From assembly GCA_016290995.1 (NCBI GenBank), contig JAEEVR010000005.1:1-64000 (forward strand): DNA of 64,000 nt. Reading direction: 5' to 3'. The notes below the pieces were generated by a model, which did no database searches, was not told the DNA's origin, and saw only the letters and a list, made by a program, of their open reading frames with translations. The number at the start of each line of letters is the position of its first letter. Position 1 is the stretch's first letter. Position numbers and translations under genes: made by a program. Shown piece by piece: positions 46,431-55,713 of the stretch. Source of the stretch: Treponema sp. (GTDB lineage: Bacteria > Spirochaetota > Spirochaetia > Treponematales > Treponemataceae).

Positions 46431-48461
46431 CTACTTTCTTTTTTTTGCAAGAAAATTTATCTCATCTATCAAAGATTTATCCGCGGACAAATCTTCGACG
46501 CTTGCGGGCATTCTGTAGGTCCAGTTAAAGTCAGTCACCTCGCCGGGAATGTTCACGCGCTCGTCCTTTGCGTCGGCAAGCCAATATTTTTTTTGCAAGT
46601 ACAAAAAGTCTTGCAAGGGATGAATCGCCCAAAGGCTTGCGCTTGAAGCGGCGGCTTCCAAAATCGAGCGCGCCGTTTTTTCGGTAAAGTCGGAAAAGTT
46701 GTTTTCGTATATTCCGTTGTCGGCGAAAAATTTTCCGTTGGCTTTAAAGAAGGCCGCCGCGCTTTCTTTTTCTTCGCTCCACCATTGGCGGATTGTCGAA
46801 GAGTCGTGAACGCTTGTAGTCGTCACGCTAAGCTCCGGGTATTTTTCAAACTGAACGTAGGGCGAACCTTCCGTTCCCCAGTCGCGGCTCCAGCGGACAA
46901 CGTTTAGGCGCAAGATTTTGTTCTTTCCCATAACTTCCGGAACGGCGGCAAGGTTTACGCCCAAGTCCTCTCCGCAAGGAACCATGTCAACGCTCTTTGT
47001 GAGCGAATCCAAAATGTCTTGCGCTTGCTTTTTCCAAAGGCCTTCTTCCTTGTCGCGCTTTTGGTCGACAAGCGCTTGCAGCTTTTTCTTTTCTTCGTCG
47101 TTCAGCGTTGTCCAAGGGTAGCTGTTTTGGTAGGTCCACAGCGCGATGAACTTGTCTTTTTTAATTTCGCGCAAAGTTCTGTCGCGCCATTTTTTAGCGA
47201 GCGCTTCCTTAATCTTTTGCGCCGCTTCGTCTTGGCAAAGGCCTTTAAAGTCCGCTTCGTAAATGTCCTTGTCGCCTTTGATCGAGCTTTTAAAATTCCA
47301 AAGCTCCTCGCCTGGAAGCTTTACCGCGATCTTTTCCAAAAGTTTTGTGGAGGCGTCGTGGTTCCAAGTAAAGTAGTCTATGTCCGCTGTCGGAACGTGA
47401 GGCTCGGCCAGCCAATGAATGCGGCCTTCGTTAAAGCCGGCTTCGATCAATTCATCGCGGCTTATCGTTTGGCCGGGCTCGCTGCGTCCAAGAATCGCGG
47501 TCGTCTCGCGCTCGGGTATCGCCCATATTCTAAAAAAGCCCAAGATGTGGTCAAGACGATAGGCTTGGTAATATTGCTGGGCGCTTTGCAAGCGGTCGAT
47601 CCACCAAGAGTAGCCGGCGGCCTTGAGGTTTTTCCAATTGTAGGTCGGAAAGCCCCAGTTTTGGCCGCATGGGTTTTGTCCGTCAACGGGAGAGCCTGCG
47701 CGCAGGCTGTGCTCAAAGAATTCGGGATGCGCCCAAGCGTCGGCGGAGTCTTCGTTCATCATAATCGGCATGTCGCCCTTAAGAATGATTCCGGCCTTTT
47801 TGACTGCGGCCGCGGCTTCGGCGAATTGCTCCGACGCGCGCATTTGAAGCCAAGCGTAAAAGAGCTGGTCTTTCTTTAACGCTTTATCATTCCAGCGCCG
47901 CTCGATTTCTTCCATGCCGGGAACTTGGTCCTCTTTTTTCCAAGCCTTCCAAGTGGCCTGCATGTACTTCCACTTTAGGTTTTTGTAGACAGCGTAGGCC
48001 TTTATCCAGTCGTTCTTTTTCATCCAAGAGGCCAGGGCCGCGTCGGGCTTTCCTGTCGCGGCGGTGTCCGTGGTCTGGTAGAGGCGCATAAGGAGCGCGA
48101 TTTTTTTGTCAAGAATCCCTTGGTAGTCGTAGCGGCCTTTGTAGGGGTGGAACTGGAGCAGCAAGTCGTATTCGGTCTTGAAGTTTTTGTCGGACTTGTA
48201 GAGCGCGGCAAATTCGGGCAAGTCCTTTACGCAAATGTAAATCGGATGCAGCGCAAAGGCGGATAGTCCCGAGTAGGGCGAGGTCTGCGTTCCCGTGTCG
48301 TTGACGGGAAGCAGTTGGATTATTTTTAGTCCCGCGCTCTTGCAAAAGGCAGCGAACTTTTTCAGCGAAGGAAACTCTCCGATTGCCGGAGACTCTTTTG
48401 TGTAAAGCGCGCCAAGCGGTACGGCCACGCCAGTCATTTTCTTTAAGAGGGATTCGTTCAT
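46431..48461 (-). CDS. malQ: 4-alpha-glucanotransferase (amylomaltase, GH77)
   Basis: 676 aa. GH77 landmarks: QLLPVNDTGTQTSPYSGLSAFALHPIYI near the N-terminus, YRLDHILGFFRIWAIP with the nucleophile Asp, CGEDLGV, and the C-terminal TTSVHDSSTIRQWW. It disproportionates maltodextrins, moving glucan segments between chains. It stands 21 bp upstream of the GH13 gene on the same strand, forming a starch/glycogen pair. TAGAAT (48474-48469) is seven bases before the ATG with no Shine-Dalgarno, so a leaderless message is likely. Confidence 0.93.
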   Translation of the reverse strand: MNESLLKKMTGVAVPLGALYTKESPAIGEFPSLKKFAAFCKSAGLKIIQLLPVNDTGTQTSPYSGLSAFALHPIYICVKDLPEFAALYKSDKNFKTEYDLLLQFHPYKGRYDYQGILDKKIALLMRLYQTTDTAATGKPDAALASWMKKNDWIKAYAVYKNLKWKYMQATWKAWKKEDQVPGMEEIERRWNDKALKKDQLFYAWLQMRASEQFAEAAAAVKKAGIILKGDMPIMMNEDSADAWAHPEFFEHSLRAGSPVDGQNPCGQNWGFPTYNWKNLKAAGYSWWIDRLQSAQQYYQAYRLDHILGFFRIWAIPERETTAILGRSEPGQTISRDELIEAGFNEGRIHWLAEPHVPTADIDYFTWNHDASTKLLEKIAVKLPGEELWNFKSSIKGDKDIYEADFKGLCQDEAAQKIKEALAKKWRDRTLREIKKDKFIALWTYQNSYPWTTLNDEEKKKLQALVDQKRDKEEGLWKKQAQDILDSLTKSVDMVPCGEDLGVNLAAVPEVMGKNKILRLNVVRWSRDWGTEGSPYVQFEKYPELSVTTTSVHDSSTIRQWWSEEKESAAAFFKANGKFFADNGIYENNFSDFTEKTARSILEAAASSASLWAIHPLQDFLYLQKKYWLADAKDERVNIPGEVTDFNWTYRMPASVEDLSADKSLIDEINFLAKKRK

Positions 48462-48550
48462 GTCTTATATTCTATCACGGTTTGCGGAAAAGCGGTAGAA
48501 AAATTTTCACGGGAATTTGGATTATTGTAAGGGGGAGCAAAAAAACGCTG

Positions 48551-49564
48551 TTAGCGCGACTTTGGACGCGAGCGCTGGCAATGCCATATTACGCGCGCGA
48601 GCTTGTTGCCAAAAGGCTCTGGCCTTGTAAAGTCGGGGAGCCAGCTTGTGTCGTCGCTCAGCTCTTGGTAAAAAAGCGTTTCAAAGTCGTAGGCTTCGAT
48701 CAAGTCCTGCAAGTCAGCGTCTTCTTCCTTTGACACAAGGCGGTTTTGAATCGCGTCCAGGGAGCCTAGCCTTTTTTGCAGCGCTTCCGCGTCCTCTTTA
48801 AACGGAACCGGAGTGTACTGCGACATTAGCGAAATCACCGCGCGGCCGTCAAGGTTTTTCTTTAGCCAGTCAAGAACGTCGGCGCTTTCCTCAAAGCGGC
48901 CCGGCAAAAATAGGTGGCGAGCGATTACGCCGCTCATTATTTTTTCGCGAGTTTCGCCGTCTTTTTTTATTTCCACGATTTTTAGGGGAGAGGTTTCTGT
49001 CATCCACAAGAGCGCGGCTTTCGCGGTCTCCGGATAGTCGGGGGCGTTGAAAAGCTTTTTGGAAAGGGCCGCGTTCAAGGTTTTTATGTCAGGAAGCCAA
49101 ATGTCAACCAAGCCGCGCAAGAGTTCCAAAGTCTCGACGCTTTCGTAGCCGCTTGAGTTCCAGCATATAGGAATCGCAAGCCCAAGATCGCGGGCGGCCT
49201 TTAGGCCTTGCGCCAGCGCGGGTATTTGGTGGCTTCCCGTGACAATGTTTATGTTTTCCGCTCCCGCCTTTTGCAAGTCGATGCAAATACGCGCGAATTC
49301 TTCCGCGCTTATTTCTTTTCCGTAGCCTTTTTGGCTTATCTGGTAGTTTTGGCAAAAGGCGCAGGCCAGCGTGCAGCCGGTGATGAAGATCGTTCCGCTT
49401 CCGCCAAAGACGGTGACAAAAGGCTCCTCCCCAAAGTGCAAGCAAGCCACGGCCGCCCGCAAGCGGTTGTCCTCTCCGCAAAAGCCCCTTTGGCCCGCAG
49501 TTCTGTCCACCCCGCAAGAGCGCGGGCACTGCGCGCATTTTTTGTAGTACGATTGTGTATCCAT
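48551..49564 (-). CDS. radical SAM protein (PflX/AmmeMemoRadiSam-like)
   Basis: 337 aa from ATG 49564. A longer reading from TTG 49624 is rejected because that TTG is part of a -35 box (TTGACT, 17 nt, TAAAAT). The N-terminal metal motif is CAQCPRSCGVDR ... GFCGE, and the radical SAM cluster motif CTLACAFCQNYQIS follows GTIFITG. The family is annotated as pyruvate-formate-lyase-activating homologue (PflX, COG1313), whose true substrate is largely unknown. No pfl gene is nearby. It is divergent from the endonuclease gene, with back-to-back overlapping promoters. Confidence 0.85.
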   Translation of the reverse strand: MDTQSYYKKCAQCPRSCGVDRTAGQRGFCGEDNRLRAAVACLHFGEEPFVTVFGGSGTIFITGCTLACAFCQNYQISQKGYGKEISAEEFARICIDLQKAGAENINIVTGSHQIPALAQGLKAARDLGLAIPICWNSSGYESVETLELLRGLVDIWLPDIKTLNAALSKKLFNAPDYPETAKAALLWMTETSPLKIVEIKKDGETREKIMSGVIARHLFLPGRFEESADVLDWLKKNLDGRAVISLMSQYTPVPFKEDAEALQKRLGSLDAIQNRLVSKEEDADLQDLIEAYDFETLFYQELSDDTSWLPDFTRPEPFGNKLARVIWHCQRSRPKSR

Positions 49565-49600
49565 ATAGCAAAATCGCGCGGTTAGCGCTAGAATGATTTT

Positions 49601-50044
49601 ATGCTTAAAACTTTCTTTAGTCAATTGACGGACTTGTTCGCGCGGGGAGGCGCGGGGCTTTTTGTTTTGGCCCTTTGCTGCGCGCTCTTCTTTGTTCTGG
49701 GAACTTTATTCGCGCGCGTCGTTTTTGCGGCAAGCCTTTCAAAAAAAATCGCCGTCGAACGCGCCGACGCGGTAAAAAAATCCCGCGCCGTTTTGGGCGG
49801 CTTGGCCGGCGAGCAAGTGGCTCCCTTTATGCCGGGCTTTCCCTGCAATCCAGCCGACGCGCGCTTTGTCGGAAAGCCCGTCGACTTTGTTGCCTTTCCG
49901 GGGGCGGCCGACGGAGATGAAATAAAAGAAGTTTTGTTGATAGAAGTAAAAAGCGGCGAAGCCTCCCTTTCCAAACGCGAGCGCGAAATAAAGGCTTGCG
50001 TTCAAGAAGGAAGGCTTCGCTTTGTCGAGTACAGGCTGCCTTAG
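49601..50044 (+). CDS. membrane-anchored Holliday-junction-resolvase-like endonuclease (COG4741 type)
   Basis: 147 aa. One N-terminal membrane helix (about 17-45) is followed by a basic linker and the conserved core SRAVLGGLAGEQVAPFMPGF, PADARFVGKPVDFVAF and VLLIEVKSG, then SLSKREREIKACV. The D-x-n-E-x-K arrangement is that of a restriction-like nuclease fold related to archaeal Holliday junction resolvases. The role is unknown. TAGAAT (49589-49594) sits six bases before the ATG with no Shine-Dalgarno. Its stop overlaps that of the convergent potD gene. Confidence 0.82.
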   Translation: MLKTFFSQLTDLFARGGAGLFVLALCCALFFVLGTLFARVVFAASLSKKIAVERADAVKKSRAVLGGLAGEQVAPFMPGFPCNPADARFVGKPVDFVAFPGAADGDEIKEVLLIEVKSGEASLSKREREIKACVQEGRLRFVEYRLP

Positions 50045-51078
50045 TTAAATCTTATTTGCTGCCACAATTCGTGGTACTTGTCCAAGCCTTCGCCCAAGTC
50101 GGCCTTGAGAGTGCAGTTGAGGGCCTGGTCGGGATCGTACATCGGCTTTGTGGTGACGTACTGGAGGGCTGTGGGGTTGACTACGCAAGGATAGCGGAAT
50201 TCGTCGATGAAGAGCGCGTAGTTTTCCGGCTCGTGGATAAAGTTGATGAAGTTGTTGGCCAATTCCGCGTGCGGAGCGTCCTTAAGGATTACCATGCAGT
50301 CCAATGTGGCGGGGCCGCCGACTTCGGGAATGAAGAAGTCGATGATTTCGTCCCAGCGGCTTTCGTCAACTTCGCCGTAAACGATTTCGGGGTAGCCCTG
50401 GCAAAGCCACAAGTCTCCGCTGGCGAATGACTTTCCAAAAGCCTCGGCGTCAAACTTGGCCAAGTTGGGCTTCCATTTTCCGTGAACCAAATCAAAGGCT
50501 TGTTTAAGCTCGTTGTCGTCAAGGCTGTTCATGTCGTAGCCAAGGCTAAGCAAGGCCGAGCCGAATACTTCGCGGGCGTCGTCCATCATGGTTGCGTGTC
50601 CGGCAAAGCGCTTGTCTGACAGAATGCTGTAGTCGCGGGCGTAGCCGGCCGGAACTTTTGTCTTGTTCACCATGATTCCCGTGGCGCTAAGAGCGTAGGG
50701 GACGCACCATTCCATATGGCTGTCAAATTCAAGCATCTTTAGCACGCCGGGGTTGATTTTGTCGGCGTTCTTAAGCTTTGAGCGGTCAATCTTTTGAAGC
50801 ATTCCCTGCTTTATCATGATTGACACAAAGTCGTTTGACGGAATGACTACGTCGTAGCCTTTGGCTCCAGCGCGGAGTTTTGAATACATCTCTTCGCAAG
50901 TTGAATAGCTGTCAAGCTTGACTTTGCAATTGAACTGCTCTTCAAATTTCTCGACGACCTTTTCCGGCGTGTAGTATGTCCAGTTGTAAAGGTAAAGGGT
51001 CTCTACGTCTTTCTTTGCGCAAGACGCGAGCGAAAGCGCGGCAAGGGCCGCAACCAACAATACAGATGCTTTTTTCAT
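50041..51078 (-). CDS. potD: spermidine/putrescine-binding lipoprotein (PotD), copy 1
   Basis: 345 aa extracellular solute-binding protein with lipobox LSLASC. It opens LYLYNWTYYTPEKVVEKFEEQFNCKVKLDSY, the PotD signature, and contains GYDVVIPSNDFVSIMIKQGML. It is highly similar along its whole length to the protein encoded immediately upstream, a tandem duplication. It delivers polyamines to PotABC. AAGGAG precedes the ATG. It is separated from the first copy by a hairpin that may tune its expression. It is the last gene of the five-gene operon. Confidence 0.93.
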   Translation of the reverse strand: MKKASVLLVAALAALSLASCAKKDVETLYLYNWTYYTPEKVVEKFEEQFNCKVKLDSYSTCEEMYSKLRAGAKGYDVVIPSNDFVSIMIKQGMLQKIDRSKLKNADKINPGVLKMLEFDSHMEWCVPYALSATGIMVNKTKVPAGYARDYSILSDKRFAGHATMMDDAREVFGSALLSLGYDMNSLDDNELKQAFDLVHGKWKPNLAKFDAEAFGKSFASGDLWLCQGYPEIVYGEVDESRWDEIIDFFIPEVGGPATLDCMVILKDAPHAELANNFINFIHEPENYALFIDEFRYPCVVNPTALQYVTTKPMYDPDQALNCTLKADLGEGLDKYHELWQQIRFN

Positions 51079-51119
51079 GGCGAATCTCCTTAAAAATTAT
51101 CTAACCTCTAATAATATTG

Positions 51120-51138
51120 GCGGCCCAAAACGGGCCGC
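51120..51138 (-). promoter_or_regulatory. intercistronic hairpin between the two potD copies
   Basis: Stem GCGGCCC / GGGCCGC with loop AAAAC. It is not followed by a T tract on the minus strand, so it is more likely an RNA-stability or processing element than a terminator, and could set the ratio of the two binding proteins. Confidence 0.6.
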
Positions 51139-51181
51139 GACAGAATCTTTTATTAATGCGCTAAACGTTCGCGCGAGCGGA

Positions 51182-52237
51182 CTAGTCCGTAAAGCGGATG
51201 CGCTGCCAGCGCTCGTTGTACTTGTCCAAGCCTTCGCCCAAGTCAATCTTAAGCTCGCAGTTGTTCATTTGGCTGGCCTCGTACATAGGCTTTCTTGTCA
51301 TGAACTGGGCGGCCTTTAAGTTCACAAAGCAGGGGAAGCTAAAGGCGTCCAAGAACTTGGCGTAAACTTCCGGCCTGTGGATGTAGTTGATGAACTCGTT
51401 GGCCAATTCCACGTGCTTCGCGTCCTTAAGGATGCACATGCTGTCAAGGTAGGCGGCTCCGCCTTCTTCCGGAATGAAGAAGTCGATTGTCTCGTCCCAC
51501 TTTTCTTCGGGAACTTCGCCGTAAATAACCTCGGCGTAGCCGTGGCAAAGCCAAAAGTCTCCGCTGGCAAAGGACTTGCCAAAGCTTTCGGCGTCAAACT
51601 TGACGATGTTGGGCTTCCATTCCTTTTCGATCAATTTTTCGGCGGCGTCAAGAGCGGCGTCGTCAAGGGTGTTTACGCTTTTTCCAAGGTGAACCAAGGC
51701 GTCGCCCATAACTTCGCGCATGTCGTCCATCATAGTGGCGTGTCCGGCAAAGCGTTTGTCGGCGAATACGCTCCAATCGCGGGCGTAGCCGGCGGGAACC
51801 TTTGTCTTGTTTACCGAAATGCCGGCCGCTCCAAAGTAGTAGGGCACGGCGTATTTCATTGTCGGGTCGTATGTGGCTTTTTCCAAGGCCAAGGGGTTGA
51901 TGTTGTTCCTGTTTGTCATTTTTGACTGGTCCAAGGGGCGCAACATTCCCTGGTTGATCATGATGGAAACGTAATCCTGAGACGGAACTACGATGTCGTA
52001 GCCCTTGGCTCCGGCTTTGAGCTTTGAGTACATTTCCTCGTTTGAGGCGTAAGAGTCAACCTTGACTACGCAGTCAAACTCTTTTTCAAAGTCTCTCAAA
52101 ACTTCGTCAGGAGTGTAGTAAGTCCAGTTGTAAAGGAACAAGGTCCTGTCGTTCTGCTTTGAGCAAGATGAAAGGAATGACAACGCTGTGAGCGCGGCCA
52201 ATACAAGGGCTGAAAATTTTACGACGCTTTTTTTCAT
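51182..52237 (-). CDS. potD: spermidine/putrescine-binding lipoprotein (PotD), copy 2
   Basis: 351 aa from ATG 52237 (AAGGAT upstream); an in-frame ATG 39 bp earlier would wrongly extend the signal peptide. Lipobox LSFLSSC. The mature start LFLYNWTYYTPDEVLRDFEKEFDCVVKVDSY and the body parallel the downstream copy closely, with differences scattered and concentrated around the ligand cleft segments (for example AVPYYFGAAGISVN versus CVPYALSATGIMVN). Divergence after duplication suggests different polyamine preference. It directly follows potC. Confidence 0.93.
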   Translation of the reverse strand: MKKSVVKFSALVLAALTALSFLSSCSKQNDRTLFLYNWTYYTPDEVLRDFEKEFDCVVKVDSYASNEEMYSKLKAGAKGYDIVVPSQDYVSIMINQGMLRPLDQSKMTNRNNINPLALEKATYDPTMKYAVPYYFGAAGISVNKTKVPAGYARDWSVFADKRFAGHATMMDDMREVMGDALVHLGKSVNTLDDAALDAAEKLIEKEWKPNIVKFDAESFGKSFASGDFWLCHGYAEVIYGEVPEEKWDETIDFFIPEEGGAAYLDSMCILKDAKHVELANEFINYIHRPEVYAKFLDAFSFPCFVNLKAAQFMTRKPMYEASQMNNCELKIDLGEGLDKYNERWQRIRFTD

Positions 52238-52259
52238 AAAAGTATCCTTATAAAATAAT

Positions 52260-53132
52260 CTAGCGCGAAGAGGCAAAGCTCTTGACGCTTTTTCTTAATA
52301 TTATTGTAACGAAACAAATCGCGACAATCAAAACAAAAGACAGAGCGTTGATTACCGGGCTGACGCCAAAGCGTATCATTGAGTAAACGTAAAGCGGAAG
52401 CGTAGTGCTTCCCGGGCCCGAAACCAAGAAAGTGATTACGTAGTCTTCCAAAGACATCGTAACGCTCATCATAAAGCCGGAGACGATTCCAGGCATGATC
52501 GCCGGAAGTATTACCTTGAACAAGGTCTGGACTTCGTTGGCGCCCAAATCGTGGCTGGCTTCTATAATCGAATAGTCAAACTCGTCTATGCGAGCGCTGA
52601 CCATAAGGTAGACAAAAGGCATGCAGAAGGTTGTGTGCGCGATGAAAATCGTCATAAGGCCAAGCGACAGTTTGATTCCGCTAAAGAAAATCAAGAGCGA
52701 GACGCCCATGATTACTTCGGGCAAAACCATCGGCAAAAAGCTTGTTGTCTGGATGTAGTTCTTTCCGCGGAATTTGTACCAAGTGATTCCGATCGCGGCA
52801 AGCGTTCCCAAAACCGTCGCGACCAAAGAAGAAACGATCGCTACAAAGACGCTGTTCCACAAGGACGCCCACAAATCGCTTGAGCCGAATATCAACTTTT
52901 CGTACCAAACAAGCGAAAACTTTGTCCACGTTGTGTCCTTGGCTTCGTTGAACGAATAGAAGACAATCACAAAAAGGGGCAGGAACAAAAAGACCAAGGT
53001 CAGGGCCAGCGTCGCGTTTGAAAAGCCAAAGGACACGGCGCGTTTTTTCCAAGAGCGCTTGGCGTGACGCGTGGGCTCCGCTGGGCGCGCGGGCCGGCTG
53101 ACCAATTTGCTTAAGAAAGGAATCTTGTTCAT
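52260..53132 (-). CDS. potC: polyamine ABC transporter permease PotC
   Basis: 290 aa from ATG 53132, chosen because GGAGGCGCC precedes it and it overlaps the potB stop as ATGA; a longer frame to 53246 lies inside potB. Six membrane helices follow a short basic N-terminus. The permease EAA-type loop is IIEASHDLGANEVQTLFKVILPAIMPGI. Its substrate path is formed with PotB. Confidence 0.94.
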   Translation of the reverse strand: MNKIPFLSKLVSRPARPAEPTRHAKRSWKKRAVSFGFSNATLALTLVFLFLPLFVIVFYSFNEAKDTTWTKFSLVWYEKLIFGSSDLWASLWNSVFVAIVSSLVATVLGTLAAIGITWYKFRGKNYIQTTSFLPMVLPEVIMGVSLLIFFSGIKLSLGLMTIFIAHTTFCMPFVYLMVSARIDEFDYSIIEASHDLGANEVQTLFKVILPAIMPGIVSGFMMSVTMSLEDYVITFLVSGPGSTTLPLYVYSMIRFGVSPVINALSFVLIVAICFVTIILRKSVKSFASSR

Positions 53133-54067
53133 TTGGCGCCTCCCAAGCTCTTTGCGATTATCGGGCCGTTCATGTTGGCGGCCAAGTCTTCCTTGTTGGA
53201 GGATTTCTTGAGCGCCGCTTCCTTCTTGCTTGAAGAAAGCATCCACAAAATCGATCCCATGGAAACAATCGTGATGACAAGGCTAAAGGCCGAGGCCAAG
53301 GGCCAGTTGCGCGCCTTTTGAACTTGGTCGACGATGATGTTTCCAAGCATGTAGCTGTCCTTTCCGCCCACCATTTGCGGAACGGTGTATTGGCCGAAAA
53401 TCGGAATGAACGTAAAGATCAAGGCGCTTAGGATTCCGCTCTTGATTCCCGGAATCAAAACCTTTGTCATCGACTGGCTCTTTGTCGCTCCCAAGTCGCG
53501 CGCCGCTTCAAGCAAGCTAAAGTCAAAGCGATCAACGCTGGTGAAGATGGGAAGAATCGCGTAGGGCAGGTACATGTAGACGCTTACCAAAACAATCGCT
53601 CCCTTTGTGAACATGAACTTTCGCGGCGCGAAGTGAAGCATGCGCAAAAAGGAGTTGAGCAAGCCGTTGTCTCCCAAAATCGTCATCCAGGCAAAAATGC
53701 GGATGAGCGAGTTTGTAAGGAAGGGAATGATTACCAAAATCAAAAAGAGCGTTTGATGCTTGCTTCTCGCTATGGCGTATCCGCAAGGGAGCGCGATCGC
53801 GATGCACAAAAAGCTTGACAACACCGCGATGAACAGCGTGCGGAAAAATATTTTTCCGTAGGCCGGATCCAACATTTGCTGGTAGGCCTTGAGCGTGAAT
53901 TCCGCGGAGACGCCGCCATAAACGTCGCGCTTCATGAATGAGTAGCAGACGATGATTACAATCGGCGCGATGAAAAAGATTGTGAACCACAAGCCCATCG
54001 GCCAAGCGTAAAAGGGGCCGGGGTTGGCCTTTTTAAAGGCCTTTGTTTCGCTAGAGTTTTCTTTCAT
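53129..54067 (-). CDS. potB: polyamine ABC transporter permease PotB
   Basis: 312 aa from ATG 54067, preceded by AGGACGG; the upstream extension to 54199 overlaps potA and is rejected. Six membrane helices are visible, beginning WPMGLWFTIFFIAPIVIIVCYSF. The cytoplasmic coupling loop reads LLEAARDLGATKSQSMTKVLIPGIKSG. It follows potA by 7 bp and overlaps potC by 4 bp, so subunit synthesis is coupled. Confidence 0.94.
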   Translation of the reverse strand: MKENSSETKAFKKANPGPFYAWPMGLWFTIFFIAPIVIIVCYSFMKRDVYGGVSAEFTLKAYQQMLDPAYGKIFFRTLFIAVLSSFLCIAIALPCGYAIARSKHQTLFLILVIIPFLTNSLIRIFAWMTILGDNGLLNSFLRMLHFAPRKFMFTKGAIVLVSVYMYLPYAILPIFTSVDRFDFSLLEAARDLGATKSQSMTKVLIPGIKSGILSALIFTFIPIFGQYTVPQMVGGKDSYMLGNIIVDQVQKARNWPLASAFSLVITIVSMGSILWMLSSSKKEAALKKSSNKEDLAANMNGPIIAKSLGGAK

Positions 54068-54074
54068 CGCCGTC

Positions 54075-55271
54075 CTACTTTTCAATGTCTTCAACAAGAT
54101 AAGCGTCCTCGGCTGACCAAGAGACGTAAACCTGGTCCTTCCATTGAATGGCAGGTCCGTTTTCCATGTAGTTTGTGTGCTGCTTGAAAATCTTGACAAG
54201 CGCGCCGTTTTCCAAGCGGACGTAGAACTTTGACTGGAAGCCTGAGTAAATAGGCTCCTCTACGACTCCCTTGTAAACGTTGATGTCGGTGCGGCCGCCG
54301 GTGTCGGGCTCTTGCTTTGTGATGCGGACTTTTTCGGGGCGGATCGTGAAGGCCACCTTTTGTCCAGGCTCTGTGTGCTCGTAGTCGGTGACCATCATGT
54401 ATTTGTCCAGGGTCTGCTGTTCCGCGGTGTCGGTGGAGAGGGAGGCTTGCTTTCCCAAAGCGGGAACCTTGCAAGTGACCATCCAGTCGTCCTGGCCGTT
54501 GGGGTCCTTGTGCTCAACGCATTCTACGACCTCGGCCTCGAACAAGTTTGTGTCGCCGATGAACTGCGCGACAAACTGCGTCGCCGGGCTTTCGTAAATT
54601 TCAAAGGGAGTTCCAACCTGCAAGACGTGGCCGGAATTCATTACCGCGATTCTGTCGCTGACCGAAAGCGCTTCGCTTTGGTCGTGGGTTACGTAAATGA
54701 AAGTGATTCCGATTTTGTCGTGGATCGCGTCCAAGTCCAAAAGAAGGTTGGCGCGAAGCTTGGCGTCCAAGGCGCTAAGGGGTTCGTCAAGCAAAAGCAC
54801 TTTTGGCTCGTTTATCAAGGCGCGGGCGATGGCGACGCGCTGCTTTTGGCCGCCCGAAAGTTGGTTGGGCTTTTTTTGCATGTGGGCCTCAAGCTGAACC
54901 AAGCGCAAATACTGCTTTACTTTTTGGTCGATTTCTTCTTTTGCGACCTTTTTAAGGCGCAAGGGGAAGGCTACGTTTTCATAGACCGTAAGGTGCGGGA
55001 AGAGCGCGTAGTTTTGAAACACAGTGTTCGACTGGCGCTTGTTGGCGGCCAATGGAATTACGTTTTGATCGTCGAACAAAACCGTTCCTTCGTCAGGAAA
55101 TTCAAAGCCTGCTATGATGCGCAAGAGCGTTGTCTTTCCGCATCCCGAAGGGCCCAAGAGCGAGAAAAACTCGCCGGGCTTAATCGTAAAGTTGATGTCG
55201 TCAAGCGCGACAAAATCGCCGAAACGCTTGCTGACATGGTCGATGGTAACTTGACTGCCTTTCAAATCCAC
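54075..55271 (-). CDS. potA: polyamine ABC transporter ATPase PotA
   Basis: 398 aa. Walker [10 protein letters not shown] (40-48), Q-loop [15 protein letters not shown], signature [15 protein letters not shown], Walker [13 protein letters not shown], switch His VTHDQSEAL, then the C-terminal TOBE regulatory domain (about 290-385). The start is GTG at 55271 with AGAGG just upstream. It couples ATP hydrolysis to spermidine/putrescine import and is the first gene of potABC-potD-potD. Confidence 0.95.
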   Translation of the reverse strand: MDLKGSQVTIDHVSKRFGDFVALDDINFTIKPGEFFSLLGPSGCGKTTLLRIIAGFEFPDEGTVLFDDQNVIPLAANKRQSNTVFQNYALFPHLTVYENVAFPLRLKKVAKEEIDQKVKQYLRLVQLEAHMQKKPNQLSGGQKQRVAIARALINEPKVLLLDEPLSALDAKLRANLLLDLDAIHDKIGITFIYVTHDQSEALSVSDRIAVMNSGHVLQVGTPFEIYESPATQFVAQFIGDTNLFEAEVVECVEHKDPNGQDDWMVTCKVPALGKQASLSTDTAEQQTLDKYMMVTDYEHTEPGQKVAFTIRPEKVRITKQEPDTGGRTDINVYKGVVEEPIYSGFQSKFYVRLENGALVKIFKQHTNYMENGPAIQWKDQVYVSWSAEDAYLVEDIEK

Positions 55272-55389
55272 GAGCCTCTGTAACTAATGATCTTTGCCGC
55301 CGTAGTCGGCCGGCTTAACGCTATGTAAACGCATAAGCGATAGAATGATGTTTATGGGGGAATTTGTCAATAGGAATTTTGAAAAAAGT

Positions 55390-55713
55390 CTAAAAAATGC
55401 GGCTCAAAAACATGAACAATATCGTTCCGCCAAAGATGCTTATCATCGAGTTTCGCTTCCACAAATGGAGGCCGACGGTGACCGCGATCGCGATAAAATG
55501 CGGCGCTCCGTAGGGGCGGGCGGCGTAGTCTATGTCCTTTAGGCAGTAGACGATGAGCGTGGCAATTATAAGGGGAGGAATGCATTTTTCGACAAACTTT
55601 AGGGCGGCGGGCGGCTCATGCTTTGAGAAAATCAAAAAGGGCGCGCCGCGGTAGAAAAACAATAAAAGGCTAGTCAAAATTATGGTCAAAGCGACCGTCG
55701 TTGCGGAACTCAT
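55390..55713 (-). CDS. azlD: AzlD-family branched-chain amino acid exporter subunit
   Basis: 107 aa with four hydrophobic segments and the AzlD hallmark FVEKCIPPLIIATLIVYCLKD. AzlD pairs with AzlC to export branched-chain amino acids or analogues. The start overlaps the azlC stop (ATGA). A stretch of 118 bp without a gene separates it from potA downstream. Confidence 0.88.
   Translation of the reverse strand: MSSATTVALTIILTSLLLFFYRGAPFLIFSKHEPPAALKFVEKCIPPLIIATLIVYCLKDIDYAARPYGAPHFIAIAVTVGLHLWKRNSMISIFGGTILFMFLSRIF

Noticed and set aside
49564..49624. TTG start giving the radical SAM protein 20 extra residues
   Set aside because: That TTG is the start of a TTGACT -35 box with TAAAAT 17 nt downstream, and the family normally begins a few residues before the CPRSCG motif.
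54312..55283. 323-codon open frame on the plus strand
   Set aside because: Antisense to potA, which has all ABC ATPase motifs; no motif or ribosome binding site of its own.
55345..55542. Plus-strand 65-codon frame after a TAGAAT box
   Set aside because: It runs antisense through azlD and the product has no protein-like features, although the TAGAAT box resembles the leaderless promoters elsewhere.
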